Notes under the pieces: generated by a model
What the model saw: only the letters and a program-made list of their open reading frames with translations
Databases searched by the model: none
What the model was told of the DNA's origin: nothing
Shown here: positions 17,638 through 27,092 of the stretch, piece by piece
How the letters are laid out: each line of letters opens with the position of its first letter
Position numbering within the stretch: position 1 is the stretch's first letter
Assembly: GCF_014651515.1 (NCBI RefSeq)
Contig: NZ_BMXA01000001.1
Coordinates: 992,001 to 1,056,000 of the forward strand
Source: Arenicella chitinivorans
Lineage (GTDB): Bacteria; Pseudomonadota; Gammaproteobacteria; Arenicellales; Arenicellaceae
Length of the DNA stretch: 64,000 nt
Direction of reading: 5' to 3'
Position numbers and translations under genes: made by a program

Positions 17638-18665
17638 ACGACACTCCAAACGAACACTCTGATTCAGTGATCTCCCCGTCTGGGGTTGATGCCGCGGCCA
17701 GCAGCCCGGCTGAAGACCAAGCGGTCACTAAAATGCGTATGCTGTTAGCGCAGGTTAATACGGCCTTAATCGGCCAAGAATCCGTGGTTAAGCAGGTCTT
17801 GTTAGCCCTGTTGTCGAACGGTCACGTATTGCTAGAAGGGGTTCCTGGGCTGGGCAAAACCTTGCTGGTACGTGCGTTGGCTAAAACTTTTTCCGGGGAC
17901 TTTAAACGGATTCAATTCACGCCTGATCTGATGCCGTCAGATGTGACGGGTCACGTGGTATTCGACCTGCAAAATAAGTCGTTTCAGATGAATCATGGTC
18001 CGGTGTTCACGAATTTGTTGTTAGCAGATGAAATCAATCGTGCACCAGCTAAATCTCAAGCTGCCTTGCTGGAAGTGATGCAGGAAAAACAGGTGACCAC
18101 CGAAGGTGAGTCGCGTAAAGTGCCATTGCCGTTCATGGTGTTGGCCACGCAGAACCCGCTGGAACAGGAAGGGACATACCCGCTACCGGAGGCGGAGTTA
18201 GACCGATTCCTGATTAAGGTCGTGATCCAGTTTCCGAGTGTGGCCGATGAGATTCGCTTAACCAAGCTGATTACACAAGGGCAGGTTGGTGACAATAATT
18301 CCATCGCAAGCATCAATCCGGTCGTCACTGCGGCAGAACTATTGGCGTATCAACAGCAAGTCGCGGATATCGCCATCGATGACCAAGTGGTGGATTACGC
18401 GGTGCGAATTGTGCGTGCAACTCGCACTCATCCATCGATATTTCGTGGTGCTGGGTCACGTGCCAGCATTGGTTTGGTGCGTATCGCTAAAGCGAATGCT
18501 TTCCTTGAGGGGCGTCATTTTGTGCTGCCGGACGACGTCAAAAATCTCGCGGTTGCGGTGCTGCAACATCGGATAGCCTTGACCCCCGATGTCGAGATTG
18601 AAGGTCTGTCGGCCGCGGATGTGCTGCAACAATTGTTACAAGACGTAGAGGCACCGCGTCAGTGA
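17634..18665 (+). CDS. MoxR-family AAA+ ATPase (first copy)
   Basis: A 343-aa cytoplasmic AAA+ ATPase. Walker A is GVPGLGKT (69-76), Walker B LLLADE (128-133), followed by INRAPAKSQAALLEVMQE, the MoxR helix-2 insert, then sensor 1 ATQNPLEQEGTYPLPEAELDRF and the C-terminal lid. MoxR ATPases act as chaperone-like partners of von Willebrand-factor-A proteins; the partner here should be the overlapping DUF58 gene. Start and stop both overlap neighbours by 4 nt (ATGA, GTGA). A Ser/Ala-rich N-terminal extension of about 35 residues is present. Confidence 0.93.
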   Translation: MNDTPNEHSDSVISPSGVDAAASSPAEDQAVTKMRMLLAQVNTALIGQESVVKQVLLALLSNGHVLLEGVPGLGKTLLVRALAKTFSGDFKRIQFTPDLMPSDVTGHVVFDLQNKSFQMNHGPVFTNLLLADEINRAPAKSQAALLEVMQEKQVTTEGESRKVPLPFMVLATQNPLEQEGTYPLPEAELDRFLIKVVIQFPSVADEIRLTKLITQGQVGDNNSIASINPVVTAAELLAYQQQVADIAIDDQVVDYAVRIVRATRTHPSIFRGAGSRASIGLVRIAKANAFLEGRHFVLPDDVKNLAVAVLQHRIALTPDVEIEGLSAADVLQQLLQDVEAPRQ

Positions 18666-20020
18666 AATTAAAGCTGATCCCTCAGGTCCGTCCAACCGAA
18701 CGCTTACTTTCCATAGGCGTCGGTGTTGCTGTGGTGTTTTTGGGGTTATGTGCATGGCAGCTGTTCGACTCGGACTCTGCACTGGCGGCAAGCCTTATGA
18801 GCCTTGCTGCGTGGTTGGTGTGTGCCTTTACATTGATGGTGGCATGGGATGCGTTTCGCGCTGATTTGCCGAGTGCTTATGATGCGCGCCGCATCTTGCC
18901 TAACTCTTTCGCGCTTAACCGCACACAGCGTGTGGTATTCGAACTCGAAAATAAGGGTGATCGTGTATTAACTTTGAGTGTGAGTGACGGCGTGCCTGAT
19001 CACTTTGAGTGCGCACAATTTCCATTGCATCAGCGAGTGGAAACTGAGCAGATTGGCCGTTTTGAATACAGTGTGAAGCCAAAACGTCGTGGTCTCGCGG
19101 AATTTGAACCGGCATATGTGTTGATCGAATCCCGGCTCGGCTTTTGGGAACATATTCGTCGACTCGGTGGAGAATCATCCGCCAAGGTTTACCCGGATTT
19201 CAGTGCTATCTCAAATTCCTTTGTGTTTGGCGTTGAACAGGCGATGCGTAATATGGGGGCACACATCGCCAAGCGCAAAGGTGATGGCATGGAGTTCAAT
19301 CAACTGCGTGAGTTCCGAGAAGGGGACACACTTAAGCAGATTGACTGGAAAGCCACCGCCAAGCTCGGTGCGCCAATTTCACGCGAATATCAGGAAGAAA
19401 AAGACCAAAATATCGTCTTTCTGCTCGATTGTAGCCGTCGCATGCGAGCGATGGAGCAGGACCTAAGCTATTTTGATTATGCGTTAAATGCGCTCCTGAT
19501 GAGTAGTTATATTGCGCTGGACAAAGGCGATGCTGTTGGTGTGATGAGCTTTTCCGGTGAGCCAAGCTGGTTACCACCGGTAAAAGGCAAGGCGAACATC
19601 AACACTCTACTGAATCATTTGTATGCCTTGTCAACCTCAACTCAAAGTAGTGATTATGTTGCCGCTGCGGAGAGCTTGTTGGTGAAACAACGCAAACGTT
19701 CCTTGGTTATCGTGATGACCAACGTGCGTGATGAAGACAGTCAGGATTTGCAGCAGGCAGTGTCGATTTTATCTAAGCAACATTTGGTCATGATTGTGGC
19801 GCTGCAGGAACGCATCTTAGATCAGGTGGATGATATGCAGCTGGAGACTCAAGACGATGTGCTTTTGTACGCAGGGGTCAAGCATTTTGAGCACAGTCGC
19901 AAGAAAATGCTGGCGTTACTCCGAGCCAAGGGTGTGTCAGTGGTCGATGCGACACACAAGAATCTCCATGTAAAGCTGGTCTCTGAGTATTTGCGTTTAA
20001 AGCAATTTGGCCGTATTTAG
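18662..20020 (+). CDS. DUF58 / von Willebrand factor A-like protein (first copy)
   Basis: A 452-aa protein with two N-terminal membrane spans (about 15-62), a beta-rich region and the DUF58 core EFNQLREFREGDTLKQIDWK (211-230). A VWA-like strand follows, IVFLLDCSRRM, with D256 and S258 as MIDAS-like residues; the second Ser of DxSxS is replaced by Arg, so metal binding may be weakened. It is the expected partner of the upstream MoxR ATPase. The GTG start overlaps the moxR stop. It is the last gene of the seven-gene run; no terminator hairpin was found in the 85 nt before the photolyase. Confidence 0.88.
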   Translation: MKLKLIPQVRPTERLLSIGVGVAVVFLGLCAWQLFDSDSALAASLMSLAAWLVCAFTLMVAWDAFRADLPSAYDARRILPNSFALNRTQRVVFELENKGDRVLTLSVSDGVPDHFECAQFPLHQRVETEQIGRFEYSVKPKRRGLAEFEPAYVLIESRLGFWEHIRRLGGESSAKVYPDFSAISNSFVFGVEQAMRNMGAHIAKRKGDGMEFNQLREFREGDTLKQIDWKATAKLGAPISREYQEEKDQNIVFLLDCSRRMRAMEQDLSYFDYALNALLMSSYIALDKGDAVGVMSFSGEPSWLPPVKGKANINTLLNHLYALSTSTQSSDYVAAAESLLVKQRKRSLVIVMTNVRDEDSQDLQQAVSILSKQHLVMIVALQERILDQVDDMQLETQDDVLLYAGVKHFEHSRKKMLALLRAKGVSVVDATHKNLHVKLVSEYLRLKQFGRI

Positions 20021-20105
20021 CGGGTAAAAAGCGAGACGCGAGTCGCGCTGCTGGCGTGTGTTCTAAATTCACTTCAAAGTCACTGTTTGTGGCTACACTT
20101 GCGCG

Positions 20106-21536
20106 ATGAACACGACACAAAAACTCACTCTCGTTTGGTTACGTGAAGACTTGCGGCTAGACGACAACCCCGCGCTGTCACATGCGGCCGCCCGTGGTGC
20201 CGTACTGCCTATCTATTTTTTTCCCGACGAGATGGGGGCAGCCAGTCGTTGGTGGCTACATCACAGTTTGAAAACACTGCAGCAACAGTGCGCCGATGCT
20301 GGCGCGCCGTTACTGTTGCTGGATGGTGACCCGATTTCGACAATTCCGCAGATTGCGAAACAAACGGGCGCGACCCAGGTTGTGTGGAACCGCGTCTATT
20401 CCCCTGCGGGAATAGAACTCGGTAAAACGCTTAAACAGAGTCTGGCTGTCGGGCAAGTTGATACCCAGTCGTTCAATGCCAATCTTCTGATCGAACCAAG
20501 CAAAATTCTCACTAAACAAGGTACGCCATTTAAGGTCTTTACGCCTTTCTGGCGGCATAGCCAGCAACAGATATCGCCGCAAGAACCACTCAGTGCACCA
20601 GCGCGCCTGACAAGCATCGCTCACGAATTGACCAGTAGAACGCTTGACGATTGGGCGCTGCTGCCAAGCCGCCCCAACTGGGCTAGGGGCTTCGGCACAG
20701 TCTGGGAGCCAGGTGAGTTTGGCGCTGAGTCGCGCTGGACACGGTTTCTTGAGGAAACGATAAGTAAGTACAAAGATGGACGGGATTTGCCAGCTAAGCA
20801 ACTGACGTCCATGCTGTCACCACATCTCGCATTTGGGGAGATCAGTGTACGTCGACTTTGGTTGGATGTGCAGGAGGCCATGGCGACGGGGGAAGTGAGC
20901 GTCGAAAACGGTTCTAAATTTTTGGCCGAGATTGGCTGGCGGGAATTTAGTCGTTATCTACTGTGCCACTTTCCAAGGATAGAGCACGCGCCGTTCAACC
21001 CCAAGTTTGAGGACTTTCCTTGGCAAACATCGGCATTACACCTCGCAGCCTGGCAACAAGGTCGTACAGGATACCCGATCGTCGATGCCGGTATGCGTGA
21101 GCTCTGGCAAACGGGGTATATGCATAATCGCGTTCGAATGATCTGCGCATCATTCCTAACCAAACATTTGTTGATCCATTGGCAATCCGGTGCGGACTGG
21201 TTCTGGGATACCTTGGTGGATGCGGATCTGGCGAACAATACCGCAAGCTGGCAATGGGTTGCGGGTTGTGGTGCTGACGCGGCACCGTACTTTCGAATTT
21301 TTAATCCGGTGCTGCAAGGACAAAAGTTTGATAAACATGGAGATTACGTACGACGATGGGTGCCCGAGTTGGCAAATTTGCCGGATAAATACGTCCACCA
21401 GCCTTGGGCAGCGGCCCAAACCACGTTACTCGACGCTGGCTTGGTGCTGGGTAAAGATTACCCCAAGCCGGTGGTGGATCACTCGGCTGCACGTCAGGCA
21501 GCGCTAGATGCCTATGCGCAGATTAAATCCAATTGA
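20106..21536 (+). CDS. phrB: Deoxyribodipyrimidine photolyase
   Basis: A 476-aa cryptochrome/photolyase-family flavoprotein that uses light to split pyrimidine dimers. The antenna domain begins LVWLREDLRLDDNPALSHAA. The C-terminal FAD and DNA domain shows GRTGYPIVDAGMRELWQTGY, MHNRVRMICASFL and the signature WQWVAGCGADAAPYFRIFNP, which contains the substrate and electron-transfer tryptophans typical of class I CPD photolyases. The length is normal. ATG has no strong Shine-Dalgarno. A cryptochrome role is possible but less likely. Confidence 0.94.
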   Translation: MNTTQKLTLVWLREDLRLDDNPALSHAAARGAVLPIYFFPDEMGAASRWWLHHSLKTLQQQCADAGAPLLLLDGDPISTIPQIAKQTGATQVVWNRVYSPAGIELGKTLKQSLAVGQVDTQSFNANLLIEPSKILTKQGTPFKVFTPFWRHSQQQISPQEPLSAPARLTSIAHELTSRTLDDWALLPSRPNWARGFGTVWEPGEFGAESRWTRFLEETISKYKDGRDLPAKQLTSMLSPHLAFGEISVRRLWLDVQEAMATGEVSVENGSKFLAEIGWREFSRYLLCHFPRIEHAPFNPKFEDFPWQTSALHLAAWQQGRTGYPIVDAGMRELWQTGYMHNRVRMICASFLTKHLLIHWQSGADWFWDTLVDADLANNTASWQWVAGCGADAAPYFRIFNPVLQGQKFDKHGDYVRRWVPELANLPDKYVHQPWAAAQTTLLDAGLVLGKDYPKPVVDHSAARQAALDAYAQIKSN

Positions 21537-21649
21537 TGATTAAAATAATTGAACGTATTGAGCTAAAAATCGAAATTTACTTATCATTCTCGGCTCGTTA
21601 TCTTAGCGCTCAACTGTTAACAAATTAAGTACCCTGAGGAGGGGATAAA

Positions 21650-22408
21650 ATGTCGCAACACACTGTGATTAAGACGTCTGATGATATGCAAGGGAAACGC
21701 GTACCCAATGTGATTTTTCGAGTGCGCGAGAACGACGAGTGGACAAATATTTCGAGCGACGACTTGTTTAAAGGCAAGACTGTCGTTGTATTTTCATTAC
21801 CCGGCGCGTTTACGCCAACCTGTTCATCAACACACTTACCTCGGTACAATGAGCTGGCAAACACATTCACAGCCAATGGCGTGGACAGTATTGTCTGTAT
21901 GAGTGTGAACGATACCTTTGTAATGAATGCTTGGAAACAAGACCAGGAAGCTGACAATATTACGGTTATTCCGGACGGCAATGGTGAGTTTACAGCAGGC
22001 ATGGGCATGCTGGTGGGCAAGGAAGATCTGGGGTTCGGCAAGCGCTCATGGCGCTATTCCATGCTCGTCAAAGACGGCGTGGTAACCAAAATGTTTGTCG
22101 AACCTGACGTCCCAGGTGATCCGTTTGAAGTATCGGACGCAGACACTATGCTCGATTTCATCAATCCGCAAGCCCGTAAACCGTCTTCCGTGGCCTTGCT
22201 TAGCAAACCCGGGTGTCCGTACTGTGTGCGCGCCAAGGCATTGTTGCAAGATAAAGGGATCGCCTACGAAGAAATCGTATTAGGTAAGGATGCTACGTCA
22301 GTCAGTGTAAAAGCGATTTCAGGCCGTGCAACCGTGCCGCAAGTGTTCTTCGATGGCAAGTTGATCGGTGGTTCGGAAGAATTGGCCGAGTTTTTGGCCA
22401 ACGATTAA
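21650..22408 (+). CDS. Hybrid peroxiredoxin-glutaredoxin (Prx5-Grx)
   Basis: A 252-aa fusion. Residues about 15-170 are a Prx5-type peroxiredoxin with peroxidatic C58 in [14 protein letters not shown]. Residues about 180-252 are a glutaredoxin with active site C189-P-Y-C192, followed by [18 protein letters not shown], the glutathione-binding region. Such hybrids (Haemophilus influenzae and Chromatium types) reduce peroxides with glutathione without a separate thioredoxin. A very strong Shine-Dalgarno, GAGGAGGGG, precedes the ATG, suggesting high expression. The following gene is 10 nt away. Confidence 0.95.
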   Translation: MSQHTVIKTSDDMQGKRVPNVIFRVRENDEWTNISSDDLFKGKTVVVFSLPGAFTPTCSSTHLPRYNELANTFTANGVDSIVCMSVNDTFVMNAWKQDQEADNITVIPDGNGEFTAGMGMLVGKEDLGFGKRSWRYSMLVKDGVVTKMFVEPDVPGDPFEVSDADTMLDFINPQARKPSSVALLSKPGCPYCVRAKALLQDKGIAYEEIVLGKDATSVSVKAISGRATVPQVFFDGKLIGGSEELAEFLAND

Positions 22409-22418
22409 AGGTAGATGA

Positions 22419-22682
22419 GTGGATTCTGAGCTGGATTGGCAAAGCACCCTGGGTTTCTCTCAGCAGGACTTGATCAAACTCGCACGCTGGCAGATGCCGT
22501 TCGGTAAATATTCCGGACGCGCATTGATCGACTTGCCAGAAGCCTATTTGCTCTGGTTTCAAAAGCACGAATTTCCAACAGGTGAGTTAGGTCGCCTGTT
22601 GGCTCTCTGTCTTGCTTTGAAGATTGATGGCTTAGACGGTCTTGTGAAGCCACTCAGACAAGCGCGTTCTAAGGATATCTAA
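22419..22682 (+). CDS. DUF3820 family protein
   Basis: An 87-aa cytoplasmic protein with the DUF3820 core: ARWQMPFGKYSGRALIDLPE (28-47) then YLLWFQKHEFPTGELGRLL. The family is small and widespread in Proteobacteria and is sometimes labelled a putative quorum-sensing-regulated factor; no activity is established. The GTG start lies 10 nt after the Prx-Grx stop with AGGTAG just upstream, so both are probably cotranscribed. Confidence 0.8.
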   Translation: MDSELDWQSTLGFSQQDLIKLARWQMPFGKYSGRALIDLPEAYLLWFQKHEFPTGELGRLLALCLALKIDGLDGLVKPLRQARSKDI

Positions 22683-22723
22683 GCTCCTGCAATAGAATTC
22701 GACCGGGGCCTGTCTTTAGTGGT

Positions 22724-23506
22724 ATGGGTACGTTTCATTCACGATTATTTGCATGGGTGCTGTTGTCGACGTGTTTATGGTCGACAATAACCCAGGGTCG
22801 ATCAAACGATCAGCAACGCTTTGTAAGTCGATCATCGCAAGTCGGGTTACTTGAACTTTATACTTCTGAGGGATGCAGTAGTTGCCCGCCGGCCGATCGC
22901 TGGCTAAGTCAGGTCAAGTCAGCCCCAAACCTGTGGCATGACTTCGTGCCGGTAGCATTTCACGTTGACTATTGGAATTATTTGGGCTGGCAAGATCGGT
23001 TTGCACAGCCTGCGTTCAGTCAGCGGCAACGTCGGTATGCCCGTGAGTACGGTGAACCAACGGTTTATACCCCGGGCTTGCGATGGAATGGCAGCGAATG
23101 GCGAGGCTGGCGAAGCGTTATGGCTCCAGTGGTGAACACGGGTCAGGAGGTCGGCGTTTTACGATTGCTTATTAATGCACCCGGTCAATTTGAAGCACAA
23201 TTTCACACAACCGCTGCGCCAAGGGGTAGGCAATCACGCACCTTAACTGTTGCCATACTCGGCATGGATCTGGTCTCGAACGTGGCGCGTGGTGAAAACC
23301 GAGGGCGTTTATTGCGTCACGATTTCGTCGTGTTAGGCATGCATCGATTTGCGGAGCAGAAGCAGGGTAGCTGGTCCGGCCAACTGCCGCGACCGCACCA
23401 AGCGTCAAGCCAGTATGCGGTTGTTGCTTGGGTCACCCAAGGGAATCGCCTGACACCATTGCAGGCCACTGGCGGGTATTTGTACCGGCACTTGCTGACT
23501 AAATAG
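22724..23506 (+). CDS. DUF1223 thioredoxin-like exported protein
   Basis: A 260-aa protein with an N-terminal signal sequence (about 1-25). The DUF1223 core starts GLLELYTSEGCSSCPPADRW with the redox-like pair C51-xx-C54. It continues with VAFHVDYWNYLGWQDRFAQP, YTPGLRWNG and a beta-rich C-terminal half. The fold is thioredoxin-like, but substrate and partner are unknown. It follows the DUF3820 gene by 41 nt on the same strand. Confidence 0.85.
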   Translation: MGTFHSRLFAWVLLSTCLWSTITQGRSNDQQRFVSRSSQVGLLELYTSEGCSSCPPADRWLSQVKSAPNLWHDFVPVAFHVDYWNYLGWQDRFAQPAFSQRQRRYAREYGEPTVYTPGLRWNGSEWRGWRSVMAPVVNTGQEVGVLRLLINAPGQFEAQFHTTAAPRGRQSRTLTVAILGMDLVSNVARGENRGRLLRHDFVVLGMHRFAEQKQGSWSGQLPRPHQASSQYAVVAWVTQGNRLTPLQATGGYLYRHLLTK

Positions 23507-23613
23507 GGTTGACCATACAACGGTGACATTCGGAAATCCTTGTGATCCGTCAGGGCCAAAGGTAGACTCGGCGACAGAGAATAAAACAAGAATACGCTCC
23601 GAAGGAAAACAAT

Positions 23614-25032
23614 ATGGAAAATCAGCGCGAACAATTTCGCTCTCGTCTCGGTTTTATCCTTGCTGCCGCTGGCTCTGCGGTGGGCATTGGAAACCTGGTT
23701 GGCTTCCCTGTTAATGCTGCTAAAAGCGGCGGTGCCGCGTTTCTCCTGGTGTACGCGGCGTTTGTGGTCATTATTTGTTTGCCAGTAATGATGGCCGAAA
23801 TGGCGCTGGGACGACGTACACAACGCAACCCATTGGGTGCATACCAGTCCGTTGCGGGCGATAAATCTTGGTGGCGGATCGGTGGTTGGCTGGCCTTGAT
23901 TACCCCATTTATGATTGCGGTTTTTTATCAGGTTTTGACTGTCTGGCTGCTTGGCTATTTTGTCGGCGCGGTCACTGGAAATCTGGAAGCGATGGCGCAG
24001 CCTGGCTACTTCGGCCAGTTTATTAACTCCTACGGTGTGTTTATTTATCTGGTGGTGTTGACCGCCATGGTTGGCGTTATCCTCAATTCCGGCGTGCAAA
24101 ATGGCATTGAACGGCTGGCCAAGGTCTTGATGCCTTCGTTGTTCGTGATGTTGTTGATTCTGACGATTTTTGTATTGACCTTGCCAAATGCATTGGTTGG
24201 AGTTCAGTATTATCTGGTTCCAGATTTTGGCAAAATTAATCTTGAGGTAGTCAATCTGGCATTGAGTCAGGCGTTCTTTTCATTGTCGTTGGGTATGGGT
24301 ATTTTGATCACCTACGGGTCCTACGTCAGCCGCAATGAAAGCGTAGCCGGTGGTGCTAAGATGGTCGCGGCAGTGGACACATCTGTGGCGTTCTTTGCTG
24401 GATTATTGATTCTGCCCGCAATCTTTGTGTTTAATCCGGCCACCAATACTGACGAGCTTTCGTCGTCATCCGTTTCTTTGGTGTTCTCATTTCTACCCAA
24501 GATTTTCCTGTCACTGCAAGCAGTGGTGGGGTATGTTGGCGCGTCGATCTTTGCCAGTGCTTTTTTCTTGCTGGTGTTTTTTGCAGCCTTGACGTCACAG
24601 GTTTCAATCTTGCAAGTGCCCATCAGCGCCTTTCAAGATGAACTCAAATTCAGTCGCGCAAAGAGTGTGTTAGCCTTGGGTGCGTGCGCCGCGTTGCTGG
24701 TCATTGCGTCGACGGTGTCATTTGGTATGGTGAACTACTTTACAGAGTTCACATCGTATGCCGGTCAGACGAAGTCTTTTTTCGACGTCATCATTGACGT
24801 TTTCTATGAAACCATTTTGCCGCTCAATGGCTTAGTGATCTGTTTGTTTGCGGTTTATCGTTGGCGGCGAAGCAATCTGAATGCCGAGATGTCAGTGGGC
24901 GATGCTGCTTACCAAGGGTCTTTGACGCAGAAGTACGTAAATTTTGCCTTGGGTACATTTATACCTGTGGTGTTGCTGTTTGTGTTTGTAAGTACCGTGG
25001 CCCTGAAGTTTTTCGGTATCAGCCTTATTTAG
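23614..25032 (+). CDS. Sodium-dependent NSS-family transporter (first copy)
   Basis: A 472-aa neurotransmitter:sodium symporter homologue with about 11 membrane spans. TM1 reads LAAAGSAVGIGNLVGFPVNA; the unwound glycine region is kept, but the arginine that forms the extracellular gate in LeuT-type proteins (LRFP or WRFP) is replaced by glycine (VGFP). TM6-region LSQAFFSLSLGMGILITYGS is typical. Likely an Na+-coupled amino-acid or small organic solute importer; the substrate is unknown. AAGGA precedes the ATG. It is convergent with smpB and has a diverged paralogue 0.6 kb downstream. Confidence 0.9.
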   Translation: MENQREQFRSRLGFILAAAGSAVGIGNLVGFPVNAAKSGGAAFLLVYAAFVVIICLPVMMAEMALGRRTQRNPLGAYQSVAGDKSWWRIGGWLALITPFMIAVFYQVLTVWLLGYFVGAVTGNLEAMAQPGYFGQFINSYGVFIYLVVLTAMVGVILNSGVQNGIERLAKVLMPSLFVMLLILTIFVLTLPNALVGVQYYLVPDFGKINLEVVNLALSQAFFSLSLGMGILITYGSYVSRNESVAGGAKMVAAVDTSVAFFAGLLILPAIFVFNPATNTDELSSSSVSLVFSFLPKIFLSLQAVVGYVGASIFASAFFLLVFFAALTSQVSILQVPISAFQDELKFSRAKSVLALGACAALLVIASTVSFGMVNYFTEFTSYAGQTKSFFDVIIDVFYETILPLNGLVICLFAVYRWRRSNLNAEMSVGDAAYQGSLTQKYVNFALGTFIPVVLLFVFVSTVALKFFGISLI

Positions 25033-25068
25033 TCATGATGTGATTAGCGCACGTCGGTAATCCGTGTG

Positions 25069-25094
25069 GAAGGCGGTTCGAATTAGCCGCCTTT
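25069..25094. terminator. Hairpin between convergent NSS transporter and smpB
   Basis: AAGGCGG (25070-25076) pairs with CCGCCTT (25087-25093) around a 10-nt loop that contains the smpB stop codon. There is no real T-run on either side, so it is a weak or factor-assisted terminator candidate for the convergent genes. Confidence 0.35.
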
Positions 25095-25553
25095 CAAGAC
25101 CCGTTGTTGCTCGCGCTTCCAGTCGCGATCCTTGATGCTGGCGCGCTTGTCGTGTTGTTTCTTACCTCGAGCCAAGCCGATCTTAAGTTTTGCGCGACCT
25201 CGCATCCAGTATAGATCCAGCGGCACAAGGGTATAACCTGCGCGTTCGACCTGCCCGATCAATCGGCTGATTTCAATCCGTTTCATCAGTAGTTTACGGC
25301 GTCGTACTGGGTCGGCATTGACGTGCGTGGATGCCGAATTCAGCGGTGAGATGTGCGCGCCATGCAGGAATAACTCACCTTGATGGATAACCACATAACT
25401 CTCCTTGAGTTGCACCCGTCCAGCACGCATACTTTTGACCTCCCAGCCTTCCAACGCAATGCCCGCTTCGAAATCTTCTTCGATAAAAAAATCAAAGCGC
25501 GCTTTCTTGTTGGTTGCGATAGTATTGGAGGCGGACTTTTTTGGCTTTGCCAT
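25083..25553 (-). CDS. smpB: SsrA-binding protein SmpB
   Basis: A 156-aa RNA-binding protein that delivers tmRNA to stalled ribosomes for trans-translation. Motifs are [48 protein letters not shown] and the basic tail [19 protein letters not shown]. The length and the location opposite ratA/rnfH (a common gammaproteobacterial neighbourhood) support the call. The ssrA gene is not in the window. Confidence 0.97.
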   Translation of the reverse strand: MAKPKKSASNTIATNKKARFDFFIEEDFEAGIALEGWEVKSMRAGRVQLKESYVVIHQGELFLHGAHISPLNSASTHVNADPVRRRKLLMKRIEISRLIGQVERAGYTLVPLDLYWMRGRAKLKIGLARGKKQHDKRASIKDRDWKREQQRVLKGG

Positions 25554-25625
25554 TGTGTGTGCTTAGGTATACTTGTTAACAAGCGGGCATGATAACGCCG
25601 TTGCGCTAAAAACTACATAAAAAAC

Positions 25626-27026
25626 GTGACTCAAGCAAATCAAGGCAATCAGCAATCAAACCAGCGCCGGCGTCCACAATGGGGCTCGTACCCGGCATTT
25701 CTACTCGCGACCATCGGCTCGTCGATTGGGCTGGGGAATGTTTGGCGTTTTCCGTCCGAGCTTGGTGTGCATGGTGGTACTTACTTGTATTTATACCTCG
25801 TCAGTGTCGCGCTGGTGGCATTCCCGTTGATTTTGGCAGAACTTTGGATAGGGCGAGTGGGGCAAGGTAATACGGTGTCCAGCGTCGCGCGTATTGTCCG
25901 ACTCGAACACAGTTCCAGTTTGTGGACAGTGATTGGCTGGCTAGGCATTGTAACCAGTTTTTTGATCTTTTCGTTTTATAGTGTGGTCGCCAGTTGGATT
26001 CTATTTTATGTCATGGAGTCGGTGTCTGGTGCCTTCGTTGATATGCCCGCGGAAATCGTGCAGCACTCCTTCGGCGCTTTGTTGCGCAATACTGATCAAA
26101 TGCTGATATGGCACACCGTGTTTGTGTTACTTGTTGTTCTGGTGATGTCCCGCGACCTTCGCCACGGTTTGGAGCGTGCCGTTCGCTTACTGATGCCTGT
26201 GTTTATTGCCATGTTGGTATGGCTGGCATTGTATTCCACGCAAGCCGGTGATTATGAAAAAGCGTCTGCATTCATGTTTAGTTTTGACTGGCGTGAAATT
26301 GATGCGGAAATGGTCGTCAGCGCCTTAACTCAGGCGTTGTTTTCACTCAGCGTTGGTATTGGTATTCTTATCATGTATGGCTCGTACCTGGATGAACGAA
26401 GACCGTTGTTTCTAGGTGGCGGTTCAATCATGTTGTTCGATATCGCCATTGCGCTACTAACTTGTGTGATGATTTTTTCGATCGCTTTTGCGTTTGGAAT
26501 GCGGCCAGACGCTGGGATTGGGCTGATTTTTCAGACGCTGCCGGTTGCGTTCTCTCAGATGCCTGAAAATGGCGTGTTGTGGAGTACCGCGTTTTTTACG
26601 CTCTTATTAGTCGCCGCTCTGACCTCAGGGTTCGCCTTGCTGGAGCCGACGATTGCGTTATTAACCGATCGCGGTCGGATGTCGCGCCGCGTAGCTGCAT
26701 GGTTGGTTGGGGCAGCAGCTTGGGCGATGGGGTTGGTGTCTGTCTATTCATTCGGAGAGTTTAGTTTTCAATTTTACTACTTCGGTATAGAACGAACGCG
26801 CGGCTTCTTTGATGTTTTCACCTTGTTGTCGTTGCATGTTCTGTTACCATTCACCGCGTTGCTGATAGCTATTTTTGCGGGTTGGCGCATGGCGCTGGGT
26901 ACGAACCAGGCCGGGGAATCTACCAAACCGTTTATGAGTTATCGGTTGTGGCGCTGGTGTATTCGTTTTCTAGCCCCGACGTTGATCGGGATCGTGCTGC
27001 TGCTGGTTTTGTTTTACCCTGGATAA
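25626..27026 (+). CDS. Sodium-dependent NSS-family transporter (second copy)
   Basis: A 466-aa NSS homologue with about 11 spans. TM1 reads LLATIGSSIGLGNVWRFPSE, keeping the gate arginine (WRFP) that the first copy lacks. TM6 reads LTQALFSLSVGIGILIMYGS. Pairwise resemblance with the transporter at 23614 is clear but not close, so they are old paralogues rather than a recent duplication. The GTG start has no evident Shine-Dalgarno. It is divergent from smpB (72 nt apart). Substrate unknown; an amino acid is the usual choice for bacterial members. Confidence 0.9.
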   Translation: MTQANQGNQQSNQRRRPQWGSYPAFLLATIGSSIGLGNVWRFPSELGVHGGTYLYLYLVSVALVAFPLILAELWIGRVGQGNTVSSVARIVRLEHSSSLWTVIGWLGIVTSFLIFSFYSVVASWILFYVMESVSGAFVDMPAEIVQHSFGALLRNTDQMLIWHTVFVLLVVLVMSRDLRHGLERAVRLLMPVFIAMLVWLALYSTQAGDYEKASAFMFSFDWREIDAEMVVSALTQALFSLSVGIGILIMYGSYLDERRPLFLGGGSIMLFDIAIALLTCVMIFSIAFAFGMRPDAGIGLIFQTLPVAFSQMPENGVLWSTAFFTLLLVAALTSGFALLEPTIALLTDRGRMSRRVAAWLVGAAAWAMGLVSVYSFGEFSFQFYYFGIERTRGFFDVFTLLSLHVLLPFTALLIAIFAGWRMALGTNQAGESTKPFMSYRLWRWCIRFLAPTLIGIVLLLVLFYPG

Positions 27027-27092
27027 TTACGCGCCTGATAGCCGTCTCACTTGTTAAGGCCACATTGCAGTGGTGGAGTTAGTGATAAAAGT

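Noticed and set aside
23317-24099. 260-codon minus-strand open frame
   Set aside because: It spans the ends of two convincing plus-strand genes and their gap; the sequence is low in hydrophobic segments and has no family motif.
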